Of a stretch of 33,435 bases of DNA, positions 9,345 through 18,036 are shown in pieces. The notes under the pieces were generated by a model, which was not told the origin of the DNA, made no database searches, and saw only the letters and a list, made by a program, of their open reading frames with translations. A program made the translations under genes and the position numbers. The number at the start of each line of letters is the position of its first letter. Within the stretch, counting starts at the first letter, position 1. Origin of the DNA: Alphaproteobacteria bacterium (GTDB taxonomy: Bacteria > Pseudomonadota > Alphaproteobacteria > Micavibrionales > Micavibrionaceae); the NCBI GenBank assembly GCA_016763095.1, contig JAESUK010000134.1, positions 1 through 33,435 on the forward strand. Direction: 5' to 3'.

Positions 9345-11165
9345 ATGAGCGTTCAAAAACCTGGACAAATGCACCCTGACGATATTAAAAATTTAATCGT
9401 CTTTATTGTGATAGCCGTGGCACTTTGGGCCGCTTATGATTACTTTGTTATGTCTCCAAATGTTGCCGCACAAAAAGCGCAAATCGCACAAGAGAAAAAG
9501 CTCAACAACGTAGGTACACTCGATGATGCAATCGACTTCCTAGACCCTAAGATGGATCGCATGGACTTCATCGCAAGCGACCTCGTGAATAAAAAACGGG
9601 TTGTCATTGATACACCTGAACTTAAAGGTTCTATCTCAACAAAAGGTGGACGCATTGATGATATATCGCTCAAAAGCCACTATAAAACACATGATAAAAA
9701 AGAATATGTGACATTATTGTCTCCTGCAGGAAGTGAGTTTCCTCATTATGCAGAAACAGGTTGGGTCGCAGCGGACCAATCCATCGCTCTCCCTGATAAG
9801 AACACTGTCTGGTCATTGGTTAGCGGAGAAGAACTTACTCCCCAAAGCCCGATCATCTTTGTATGGAACAACCAACAAGGTATTTCTTTTGAAAGAAAAT
9901 ACGAGATCGACTCACACTTTATGCTGTCTGTTACAGAGTCTGTACGTAATAGCTCAGGAAAAGATATAGAAATTCACCCATATTCAGCCATTGCGCGCCG
10001 TGGAAAGCCTCCAATTATTGATAAAAATATTATCGTTCATGAAGGGCCTTTGGGTTATATCGGTGGCGATCTTGAAGAAATTAAGTACAAAGATGTGGGT
10101 GATAAACCTTCATGGAACTATGTTTCTAAAGAAGGTTGGATTGGATTTGGCCAAAAATATTGGCTTGTCAGCTTATTACCAGAACAAACAATGGATAAGA
10201 CTTTCCGTTTTGTTGAAAAAACGAACAATATCTCTGCTATTCGTCCCCTTTACCAAACGGATGTTATGGGGAGCGCTTTAAACCTTAAAGCAGGCGATTC
10301 AATTGAAGTAATACATCACATTTATGCAGGTGTTAAAAACGTGCGTTTATTGGATGAATATGCTGAAAAGATGAATGTGCGCCACTTTGACTTGGCCGTT
10401 GATTTTGGAATTTTATACTTCATCACACGCCCTCTCCATTGGTTGCTAACTGCGCTGTATAGTGTTGTTGGAAACTTTGGAGTAGCAATTATTATCCTGA
10501 CGTTCATGCTAAGATTAGCTGTTTTTCCTTTGGCAAACACATCATATCGTTCATTTGCAAAAATGAAGAAAATTGCCCCAGAGATGACGGAACTAAAAGC
10601 AAAGTACAAGGATGATAAAGCAGGCATGCAACAAGCATTGATGAAGCTTTACCAGAAAGAAAAAGTAAATCCGATGGCTGGGTGTCTTCCTATTTTGCTT
10701 CAAATCCCTATTTTCTTCGCAATGTATAAGGTGATTTATATTTCCGTTGAAATGCGCCATGCGCCATTCTTTGGATGGATTCAAGATTTATCACAAGCGG
10801 ATCCAACTTCAATATTCAACTTGTTCGGATTGATCCCGTTTGATCCTCCGTCATTCCTGATGATCGGGATTTGGCCATGCATGATGATTTTCTTCATGGT
10901 GCTTCAACAACGTTTGAACCCACCACCTCAAGACCCTACACAAAAAATCATGATGAAGTATTTCCCTTATTTCATTGGGTTCATTATGTCTGGTTTTGCA
11001 TCAGGTCTGGTTATTTACTGGACATTTAGTAATGCGCTTTCTGTTCTTCAGCAAGCGGTTATCATGAAGTCTATGGGTGTTCAAATCCATTTGTTTGGTG
11101 GAGACGAAGACGATGATGATAACGACGATAAGATTAAAAAAGAAAAAACAGTTGAGAGAGACTAA
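9345..11165 (+). CDS. yidC: Membrane protein insertase YidC
   Basis: 606 aa; periplasmic domain then FGVAIIILTFMLRLAVFPLANTSYRSFAKMKKIAPEM and NPMAGCLPILLQIPIFFAMYKV. Confidence 0.97.
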   Translation: MSVQKPGQMHPDDIKNLIVFIVIAVALWAAYDYFVMSPNVAAQKAQIAQEKKLNNVGTLDDAIDFLDPKMDRMDFIASDLVNKKRVVIDTPELKGSISTKGGRIDDISLKSHYKTHDKKEYVTLLSPAGSEFPHYAETGWVAADQSIALPDKNTVWSLVSGEELTPQSPIIFVWNNQQGISFERKYEIDSHFMLSVTESVRNSSGKDIEIHPYSAIARRGKPPIIDKNIIVHEGPLGYIGGDLEEIKYKDVGDKPSWNYVSKEGWIGFGQKYWLVSLLPEQTMDKTFRFVEKTNNISAIRPLYQTDVMGSALNLKAGDSIEVIHHIYAGVKNVRLLDEYAEKMNVRHFDLAVDFGILYFITRPLHWLLTALYSVVGNFGVAIIILTFMLRLAVFPLANTSYRSFAKMKKIAPEMTELKAKYKDDKAGMQQALMKLYQKEKVNPMAGCLPILLQIPIFFAMYKVIYISVEMRHAPFFGWIQDLSQADPTSIFNLFGLIPFDPPSFLMIGIWPCMMIFFMVLQQRLNPPPQDPTQKIMMKYFPYFIGFIMSGFASGLVIYWTFSNALSVLQQAVIMKSMGVQIHLFGGDEDDDDNDDKIKKEKTVERD

Positions 11166-11800
11166 TGGAAGAGATTACAGAAGAAGAACAGACACGCGCG
11201 CGCAAATTATTTGCGGGAACATGCGACTTCGTATTGGGGGTTGCAGAACTTAAGCAATTGCCCGAAGATAATATGCCAGAGGTAGCCTTTATTGGACGCT
11301 CTAACGTTGGAAAGTCTTCTTTGATTAACGCATTGACGGGACGCAAAGATTTGGCACGTACATCCAATACACCGGGTCGGACGCAGCAACTTAACTTCTT
11401 TAACCTTGGTGGACAAATTCACATCGTTGATTTGCCTGGATATGGCTATGCGAAAGTTTCAAAAACTCAAGTGGAAAACTGGACAACACTCATGAAAAAC
11501 TATCTTCGTGGTCGTCCACATCTACGGTGTGTTTTTGTTCTTGTGGATGCGCGCCATGGTTTAAAGCCAAGTGATCTTGATATGATGAAAATGCTTGATA
11601 GCACAGCTGTGAACTACCGTATTGTTTTAACAAAATGTGATAAACAAAAAGATGAACAGCTTGTCATTACTAAGCAAAGGACGGAAGAAGTGTTAAAGAA
11701 ACATGCCGCAGCACAACCTATTATTTGTCAGACAAGTGCATGGGGGAAATTTGGCTTGGATGAACTTCAGGTTCAAATTATGAGGCTTACGTCTTACTAA
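11165..11800 (+). CDS. engB: Ribosome biogenesis GTP-binding protein YihA/YsxC (EngB)
   Basis: EVAFIGRSNVGKSSLINALTGRKDLARTSNTPGRTQQLNFF; DLPGYGYAKV; TKCDK. Confidence 0.96.
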   Translation: MEEITEEEQTRARKLFAGTCDFVLGVAELKQLPEDNMPEVAFIGRSNVGKSSLINALTGRKDLARTSNTPGRTQQLNFFNLGGQIHIVDLPGYGYAKVSKTQVENWTTLMKNYLRGRPHLRCVFVLVDARHGLKPSDLDMMKMLDSTAVNYRIVLTKCDKQKDEQLVITKQRTEEVLKKHAAAQPIICQTSAWGKFGLDELQVQIMRLTSY

Positions 11801-11805
11801 ACTTT

Positions 11806-12507
11806 TTAATTCGCGGCGATGATTGAGTAAAAAAACCATCGGTTAATAGGGTCAACACGAGAAACACATATAGATGAATATCCCTCACAGCCAGCACATG
11901 CCACTGTGGTTAGATCCGATCCTCCTGCATTCTCTGCGAAAACATCATTTTCTAATCCTGGGCTATTAAGCGTAGGAATAACCGTAGAACCTGTGAGTTT
12001 TTTATTAATCTCAGCGCAGATACCTTCTTCTATTCCGAAAGCTGTCAAAATAATGTCGTTGGCGGTTGAGGGCGTCCATTCAACATTTGTTACATTACTA
12101 ACCACCCATGCACTTTGTGTTGTTGGTGCTGGGGAAACAAGCGCAAATGGTGGCTCTTTTGCCGGTTTATAGTTCAATCCACCACCACTGACATGAAATA
12201 ATTTTTTAATGTTGGGTGCAGTATTAAACGCTCCATCTGATGGTAATATGGGGTCAATTTCATCAATTGCCGTACCGTCAAAAGCCATCTGGTTAACGAC
12301 ATTCTCCGCGACTGCTGCATAAGTTAAAATTTCTGAGGTATATTGTTGAAGCTGAGCCGCGTTCAATTCATCTGAATTTCCACCCTGCATTGATCTCGAC
12401 AAGGTAAATGTGAGCGCACCAAATAATGCCACCGCGATAAGGATTAAGACAATGACGTTTCCTGCTTCATTTCGAGCAGAATGGTGGTGTAAATGCTTCA
12501 TGTCCAT
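11806..12507 (-). CDS. Small membrane-anchored pilin-like protein of unknown function (paralog of 395..985)
   Basis: N-terminus ...[32 protein letters not shown] aligned to [29 protein letters not shown] of the first copy. Confidence 0.78.
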   Translation of the reverse strand: [233 protein letters not shown]

Positions 12508-12559
12508 AATTATAACATGAGAGTTGTGTTTACGTCACCCCTTGTGCAATAGTCAGTGC

Positions 12560-13795
12560 ATGGATTTTTTACAGGTTATTTTTGATACTCAAGCCCAAGG
12601 GCTTTGGATTGGTGGTGCAATTGGCTTTCTAATTGCGTCTATTATTTTTATGCGTTGGGTTATACGCCTTGAGAAAGAAAAAGCGCAACTTAACCAACAA
12701 TTTCAAACATTAGGGCAAACATTCGACACACTCGCGCAGGACGCCCTTCGGAAGAGCTCTGAGCAGTTTCTGCAGCTTGCGCAGGAAAAGCTTGCACAAT
12801 CACAGGTCAACAACGCCCACGAGCTTGAAAAGCGCCAAAAAGCGATCTCTGACCTTATTGATCCGGTCACAAAGACACTCTCAACAATGGATGCCAAGCT
12901 TGGTGATCTGGAAAAGGCACGGATTTCTGCTTATGCCGAGCTAAAAACTCAAATTGGAACCATGCATCAAGACCAAGCGAAGCTTCGCCAAGAAACGTCT
13001 TCTTTGGTACAAGCTCTGCGCTCCCCTTCCACACGTGGTCAATGGGGTGAAATGCAACTTAAACGATGCTTAGAAATGGCGGGCATGGTTGAAGGAATTC
13101 ATTTCCATACGCAAGTTACGGTTGATGGGCAACGCCCTGATGTGATCATTGAACTTCCGGGTCAGAAACAAATCGTCATTGATTCCAAGGCACCATTAGA
13201 TGCTTATCTGAATGCCTTTAAAGAAGATGTGAGTGAAGATGCACGTCTACAATATCTGGATACGCATGCGCGCCATGTTAAAGATCATCTCAAGAAACTT
13301 GGTGCAAAATCGTACTGGAAAAACTTTGATAGCCCTGAATTTGTCATCATGTTTTTACCCGGAGAAAGCTATTTCTCTGCCGCACTAGAACGCGACCCAT
13401 CTTTGATTGAAGCAGGTGTTGAGCAGAAGGTTATTCCAGCTTCTCCAACCACGCTTATTTCTTTATGTAAGGCGGTTATGTATGGTTGGTCCCAAGAAAA
13501 ACTTGCGGATAGCGCGCGTGAAATTTCAGAACTTGGGCAAGAGCTTTACAAGCGTGTATCTGTATTTGGCGGACACATGGATAATGTTGGAAAAGGCTTG
13601 GAAAAAGCCATCGGAAGCTATAACCAAGCGATAGGATCGCTTGAAAGCAATGTTTTACCACAAGCGCGACGCTTTAAAGATTACGAAGTTGCCAGTGGCA
13701 TGAAAGACATTGAGCAGATTAAATTGGTTAAAACCACGACACGCGATCTCTCCTCTCCTGAACTCACAGAGAGCAAGAAAAAAGCGTTGAAATAA
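12560..13795 (+). CDS. rmuC: DNA recombination protein RmuC
   Basis: RGQWGEMQLKRCLEMAGMVEG, QRPDVIIELPGQKQIVIDSKAPLDAY, VIMFLPGESYFSAAL. Start trimmed to ATG 12560 preceding the TM segment. Confidence 0.94.
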   Translation: MDFLQVIFDTQAQGLWIGGAIGFLIASIIFMRWVIRLEKEKAQLNQQFQTLGQTFDTLAQDALRKSSEQFLQLAQEKLAQSQVNNAHELEKRQKAISDLIDPVTKTLSTMDAKLGDLEKARISAYAELKTQIGTMHQDQAKLRQETSSLVQALRSPSTRGQWGEMQLKRCLEMAGMVEGIHFHTQVTVDGQRPDVIIELPGQKQIVIDSKAPLDAYLNAFKEDVSEDARLQYLDTHARHVKDHLKKLGAKSYWKNFDSPEFVIMFLPGESYFSAALERDPSLIEAGVEQKVIPASPTTLISLCKAVMYGWSQEKLADSAREISELGQELYKRVSVFGGHMDNVGKGLEKAIGSYNQAIGSLESNVLPQARRFKDYEVASGMKDIEQIKLVKTTTRDLSSPELTESKKKALK

Positions 13796-13820
13796 AGACT
13801 TAGAATAGGGAATAACCCCT

Positions 13821-14123
13821 CTAAGACGGGTTAAATCTAAACGTATCGAGGGACTCGGCAGCATCTGGGCGTAGGTAAGCGTATCTTGACTCCCAATAGC
13901 CACTTAATAGTTCTTCATCTGACAAACCATATTTCATTAAATTTTCTTGCTCTGTACTCCCCTGTAACTCACGTAAAGTCTCACGAGAGAATACACCACC
14001 GATGCTTCCATCAGATTTGGTAAACACAACATTTTGATGCTTTGGATCAAGTTTGGCGGGTAACGCACTCGTTAACTCACGATTAAATTGCAATCTACAA
14101 CTATTTAAAATTTCTACAGCCAT
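13821..14123 (-). CDS. Hypothetical protein, 100 aa
   Basis: Intact ORF in an otherwise unassigned gap between convergent/co-directional genes; no recognised motif. Confidence 0.55.
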   Translation of the reverse strand: MAVEILNSCRLQFNRELTSALPAKLDPKHQNVVFTKSDGSIGGVFSRETLRELQGSTEQENLMKYGLSDEELLSGYWESRYAYLRPDAAESLDTFRFNPS

Positions 14124-14220
14124 AATCCGATATCCTTACATACTCGCCTAAATAACAATATGTAAAATACTGTACTTTTGTGAAAATTGCAAGATTTTAG
14201 ATGGGCATGGATTCACGGGT

Positions 14221-15384
14221 TTATTTTGGGATGAAAACAGTCATTGTGCCTTTGGACTTCATATTTCCTGCCATGGCTTCAGCGTTTGCACCGTACCCCC
14301 AAAACACATCCCCACGCACAGCACCCTTAATTGCACCACCCGTGTCTTGTGCCACCATAAGTTTTTGAAGGTTTGGCGCATCCTCAACTGGATTTTCGAC
14401 ATCAATCCATACAGGTAAACCATATGGATACAGCCCACGATCTACAGCAAGGGAGCGCCCTGCTGTCAGTGTCACGCCTTCTGCGCCAACAGGTCCATCA
14501 GTACGTAATTTTCTAAAGAACACATACGAACGATTGCTATTCATGATGTGACGTCCCTCCTCAGGGTTCGCCACTAACCATGTACGAATAGATTGCATTG
14601 ATACGTTTTGTTTGGTCAATTCACCCATATCAATCAGCGTACGTCCAATGGCTGTGTATTCATGTCCATTTTGACCTGCGTACCCGACACGTTGTGTTGA
14701 GCCATCTGACATTCTCACAATGCCTGAGCCTTGAATCTCAAGGAAAAATGCATCTACTGGGCTATCCACCCACATAATCGTTTTATCAACGTTTAAAGGC
14801 ATTTTTTGGGCTGTGATCTCGGCGCGATCTTCATAAGGTTTTAGCTTATTATCAATCACGCGTCCCGCAATGCGCTTACCGCGTAAATCATCACGGAACA
14901 ATCCTAAATCAACACTCACAAGGTCGCGTGGCTTTTCACGCAATGGAACATTGTAACGCGCAGTTTGCATATTTGACCCATTGAGAGATGCTTCGTAATA
15001 TCCAGTGAACAGACCCACAGAATCGTTGGCTTTATTGGTCACTTTGAAAGGTTGAAAGTTTTCTTCAATCCACTGTACGACATTATAATCTGGTGTGTTT
15101 TCTGGGCGCTTGGCACATAATTCTTGCCATTGTCCGAATGTTCCCCATTCTGGTTCATGACCAAACCCTGCTTCTGGGTTTTTCTTAGCTATACGTTCAC
15201 ATGATTTATCAAAGGCGGATACAAAGCTGTTTAGCTCCTGCGTGTCTTGCATGCTCCATCCTGCAATTTGTGTAAATGATATTGGTTTAAGCTTATAGCC
15301 ATCATCCACTTTTGCTTGTGTGGTTGGGACGGTCTCACACCCAAATAAGGATAGAGAACAGACGACAAGGGCTAGTTTTTTCAT
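14221..15384 (-). CDS. mltA: Membrane-bound lytic murein transglycosylase A
   Basis: Lipobox LFGC; VGLFTGYYEASLNG, YPYGLPVWIDV, MVAQDTGGAIKGAVRGDVFWGYG (MltA + 3D domain). Confidence 0.94.
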   Translation of the reverse strand: MKKLALVVCSLSLFGCETVPTTQAKVDDGYKLKPISFTQIAGWSMQDTQELNSFVSAFDKSCERIAKKNPEAGFGHEPEWGTFGQWQELCAKRPENTPDYNVVQWIEENFQPFKVTNKANDSVGLFTGYYEASLNGSNMQTARYNVPLREKPRDLVSVDLGLFRDDLRGKRIAGRVIDNKLKPYEDRAEITAQKMPLNVDKTIMWVDSPVDAFFLEIQGSGIVRMSDGSTQRVGYAGQNGHEYTAIGRTLIDMGELTKQNVSMQSIRTWLVANPEEGRHIMNSNRSYVFFRKLRTDGPVGAEGVTLTAGRSLAVDRGLYPYGLPVWIDVENPVEDAPNLQKLMVAQDTGGAIKGAVRGDVFWGYGANAEAMAGNMKSKGTMTVFIPK

Positions 15385-15390
15385 GATTAT

Positions 15391-16104
15391 TTACTTCGCA
15401 TCAGGGATTGGTGTTTTGTGATCTTCTGGTTCGCCATCGCGTGTTTCATATACTTTCCACGTTGGGTCTTTGGCTTTCGTATCACGACCAAATGTCCATA
15501 TATCACACATTTCAGTAATACGATCTGGATCACCGCTTGTGATCTCGCCCTCTTTATCACGCATAACAGCTGTCTCTTCTGCTGTGAATTGGAAAGACAC
15601 ATAGACCATTTTACCTTCGATTCTTACTTCGACAATCTCGGCTTTCTTAATGGCATGAATTTCAGTTTCTACTGTCTCACCCGCTTTTTCACGTGCTGTG
15701 ATGGCATCATCAAACCCTTGATAGACAGGCTCTGCCAAAAGTGCGGCGAGAATATCACGATCTCCCTCTGCAAAGCCTTCAACGATCATAACGAAGGCAT
15801 CCTTCGCATTATCAACGAAGGCTTTTACATCAAAGCTATGATCCATTTTGATCAGCTCTCTGATTCCAGTTTCAGCAACGGAGTTTGCAAAATCCATATT
15901 TTTAGGAAGAGGGGCATCTTGAATTTCAGTTTTGCTGGTAATATCAATCACCGCGCCTGATACATTCTTATCCGTTGCTTCCAAGAAGGGGTTCGGGCGT
16001 TGGCGTTCATCCCCGCTTCGTGTACCAATTGTGTTTCTAAGCCAGAAAACCAATACTGCTGCGATAATGATATAAATTAGGAGGTCGAGGGGAATGCCGT
16101 TCAT
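15391..16104 (-). CDS. Tim44-like domain protein (TimA)
   Basis: N-terminal TM then Tim44-like region; position between secB and mltA is the usual alphaproteobacterial context. Confidence 0.85.
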   Translation of the reverse strand: MNGIPLDLLIYIIIAAVLVFWLRNTIGTRSGDERQRPNPFLEATDKNVSGAVIDITSKTEIQDAPLPKNMDFANSVAETGIRELIKMDHSFDVKAFVDNAKDAFVMIVEGFAEGDRDILAALLAEPVYQGFDDAITAREKAGETVETEIHAIKKAEIVEVRIEGKMVYVSFQFTAEETAVMRDKEGEITSGDPDRITEMCDIWTFGRDTKAKDPTWKVYETRDGEPEDHKTPIPDAK

Positions 16105-16296
16105 GATATTTACCTTATGTTTGTTGATTTATATATGGCCTATTACCCATGCTTTTTCAAGGTCGTCTTTTGTTAATCATTACTATAAGTGACTATAAAC
16201 CATCCCTATGTTCAGTATTGGTCTTGAAATCATTAAAACTCTGTGCCAAAACTTCTGTGTACATATAAGTAACAAGCAAATAATAGGCACAAAAAC

Positions 16297-16857
16297 ATGA
16301 CCAAAAAGACAGCAACAAAAAAGACAAAAAAAGAAGCTCCAGCAAAAACTGCAGACGACAAGCAAGACGCGCAGACAATGCAAAGCCTTCCAATGCAAGT
16401 ACATGCTCAGTATGTGCGCGATATTTCTTTTGAAAACCCAAGCGCTCCGATGTCTCTTAAAGCTGGTCAGGATTCTCCGAAAATGGACATATCCGTCAAC
16501 ATGGATGCACGCAACTTAGAAGATGATAAGGCAAAAGCACTTTACGAAGTGGCACTTAAAGTTACGGCAACGGCGACACGCGATGATAAAACTGTGTTTA
16601 TTGCAGAAGTTGAATACGGAACAGTTGTTGAACTTGGTCAAGTTCCAGAAGATAAGCATCACCCACTTCTTTTGATTGAAGTGCCACGCTTGATGTTCCC
16701 GTTTGTACGCCAAATCATGTCTGACCTTACACAAAATGGTGGATACCCACCTCTTCTCCTTAATCCTGTAGATTTTGCTCAGCTCTACCTACAACGGTTT
16801 GCTAATAAAGAAGCAACGGGGAAAGAAGACGATAAGAAAGAAGCAAAGTCAGCATAA
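16297..16857 (+). CDS. secB: Protein-export chaperone SecB
   Basis: QYVRDISFENPSAP and EVPRLMFPFVRQIMSDLTQNGGYPPLLLNPVDFAQLY; Lys/Ala-rich N-terminal extension. Confidence 0.95.
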   Translation: MTKKTATKKTKKEAPAKTADDKQDAQTMQSLPMQVHAQYVRDISFENPSAPMSLKAGQDSPKMDISVNMDARNLEDDKAKALYEVALKVTATATRDDKTVFIAEVEYGTVVELGQVPEDKHHPLLLIEVPRLMFPFVRQIMSDLTQNGGYPPLLLNPVDFAQLYLQRFANKEATGKEDDKKEAKSA

Positions 16858-17930
16858 TGAATACAGCAGAAATTAAAAAAGAGATTACGGGGCTTATTGA
16901 TGCCGCGAATGATCTTGCCTCATTGGAAGAAGTTCGTATTACAGCACTTGGTAAAAAAGGTAAGATCACTGGTCTCATGAAGACATTGGGCGGGATGGAA
17001 CCTGACGCGCGTAAAGCCGCAGGACAAGAGCTTAATGTTCTTAAAACTGAAATTTCTGGCTTGATTGAGACACAGGGAAAAATGCTTAAGAGACAAGAGT
17101 TGGATCAACGCTTAGAAAATGAAAAGCTAGATGTCACACTTTCTCCTCGCCCTGAGGCACAAGGGAAAATTCATCCTATTTCTCAGACTATGGAAGAACT
17201 GATTACTATTTTTGGGGATATGGGCTTTTCACTTGCTGAAGGACCTGACATTGAAGATGATTACCATAATTTCACAGCGTTGAACTTCCCGCCTGGGCAT
17301 CCTGCGCGTGAAATGCATGACACATTCTACCTTCCTGATGATCCTGAAGAAACAGGGGAAGCCGCGAAGAAGGTTTTAAGAACACATACATCATCTGTGC
17401 AAATACGTGCAATGGAACACCAAAAGCCACCTGTCAAAATGATTTGTATGGGGCGTACATACCGCTCTGACTATGACATCACACACACACCGATGTTCCA
17501 TCAGTGTGAGGGCTTAATGATTGATAAGAACACGCATATGGGACACCTCAAAGGGTGCTTGATGGATTTCGTCCGTAAGTATTTTGAAATTGACGATCTT
17601 CCTGTGCAATTCCGTCCAAGCTTTTTTCCGTTTACTGAACCAAGTGCTGAGATGGACATTGGGTGTTCACGCAAAGACGGTGGCTTGAAAATTGGGTCGG
17701 GCGATAGCTGGCTTGAAATTTTGGGTTGTGGCATGGTACATCCAAATGTAATTAAAAACTTTGGTCTTGATCCAGACGAATATCAAGGCTTTGCCTTTGG
17801 TATGGGGATTGAACGTATTGCGATGCTTAAATATGGTATCCCAGACCTTAGGACCTTCTTTGAAGGTGACACACGTTGGCTTGATCATTATGGTTTTGAT
17901 CCTTTGGATCGTCCTAACCGCGCTTACTAG
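16857..17930 (+). CDS. pheS: Phenylalanine--tRNA ligase alpha subunit
   Basis: HPISQTMEELITIFGDMGFSLAEGPDIEDDYHNFTALNFPPGHPAREMHDTFY, GSGDSWLEILGCGMVHP, GFAFGMGIERIAMLKYGI. Confidence 0.97.
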   Translation: MNTAEIKKEITGLIDAANDLASLEEVRITALGKKGKITGLMKTLGGMEPDARKAAGQELNVLKTEISGLIETQGKMLKRQELDQRLENEKLDVTLSPRPEAQGKIHPISQTMEELITIFGDMGFSLAEGPDIEDDYHNFTALNFPPGHPAREMHDTFYLPDDPEETGEAAKKVLRTHTSSVQIRAMEHQKPPVKMICMGRTYRSDYDITHTPMFHQCEGLMIDKNTHMGHLKGCLMDFVRKYFEIDDLPVQFRPSFFPFTEPSAEMDIGCSRKDGGLKIGSGDSWLEILGCGMVHPNVIKNFGLDPDEYQGFAFGMGIERIAMLKYGIPDLRTFFEGDTRWLDHYGFDPLDRPNRAY

Positions 17931-17980
17931 GTCATTTATAGCCCCTCTTTAATATAATTTTGCATTCCTCCCTTGTCGCC

Positions 17981-17993
17981 TGAACCAAGTTCA
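17981..17993. promoter_or_regulatory. Candidate MetR-type operator
   Basis: TGAACCAAGTTCA matches the consensus TGAANN(A/T)NNTTCA exactly and lies just upstream of metE. Confidence 0.55.
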
Positions 17994-18036
17994 GGTTTAA
18001 TGCTCCTTCAATGTTTAAAAACTAAAGGAGATGAAC

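Noticed and set aside
13799-13825. Hairpin CTTAGA-ata-GGG-aataa-CCC-c-TCTAAG after rmuC
   Set aside because: No T-tract on either side and it overlaps the end of the convergent ORF; may be incidental or a weak bidirectional terminator.
15418-15960. 180-aa + strand ORF
   Set aside because: Antisense to the Tim44-domain gene, no recognisable motif.
17941-18036. Known SAM-II/SAM-V/SAH/cobalamin riboswitch upstream of metE
   Set aside because: Compared by memory with the consensus cores; no match and too short for a cobalamin riboswitch.
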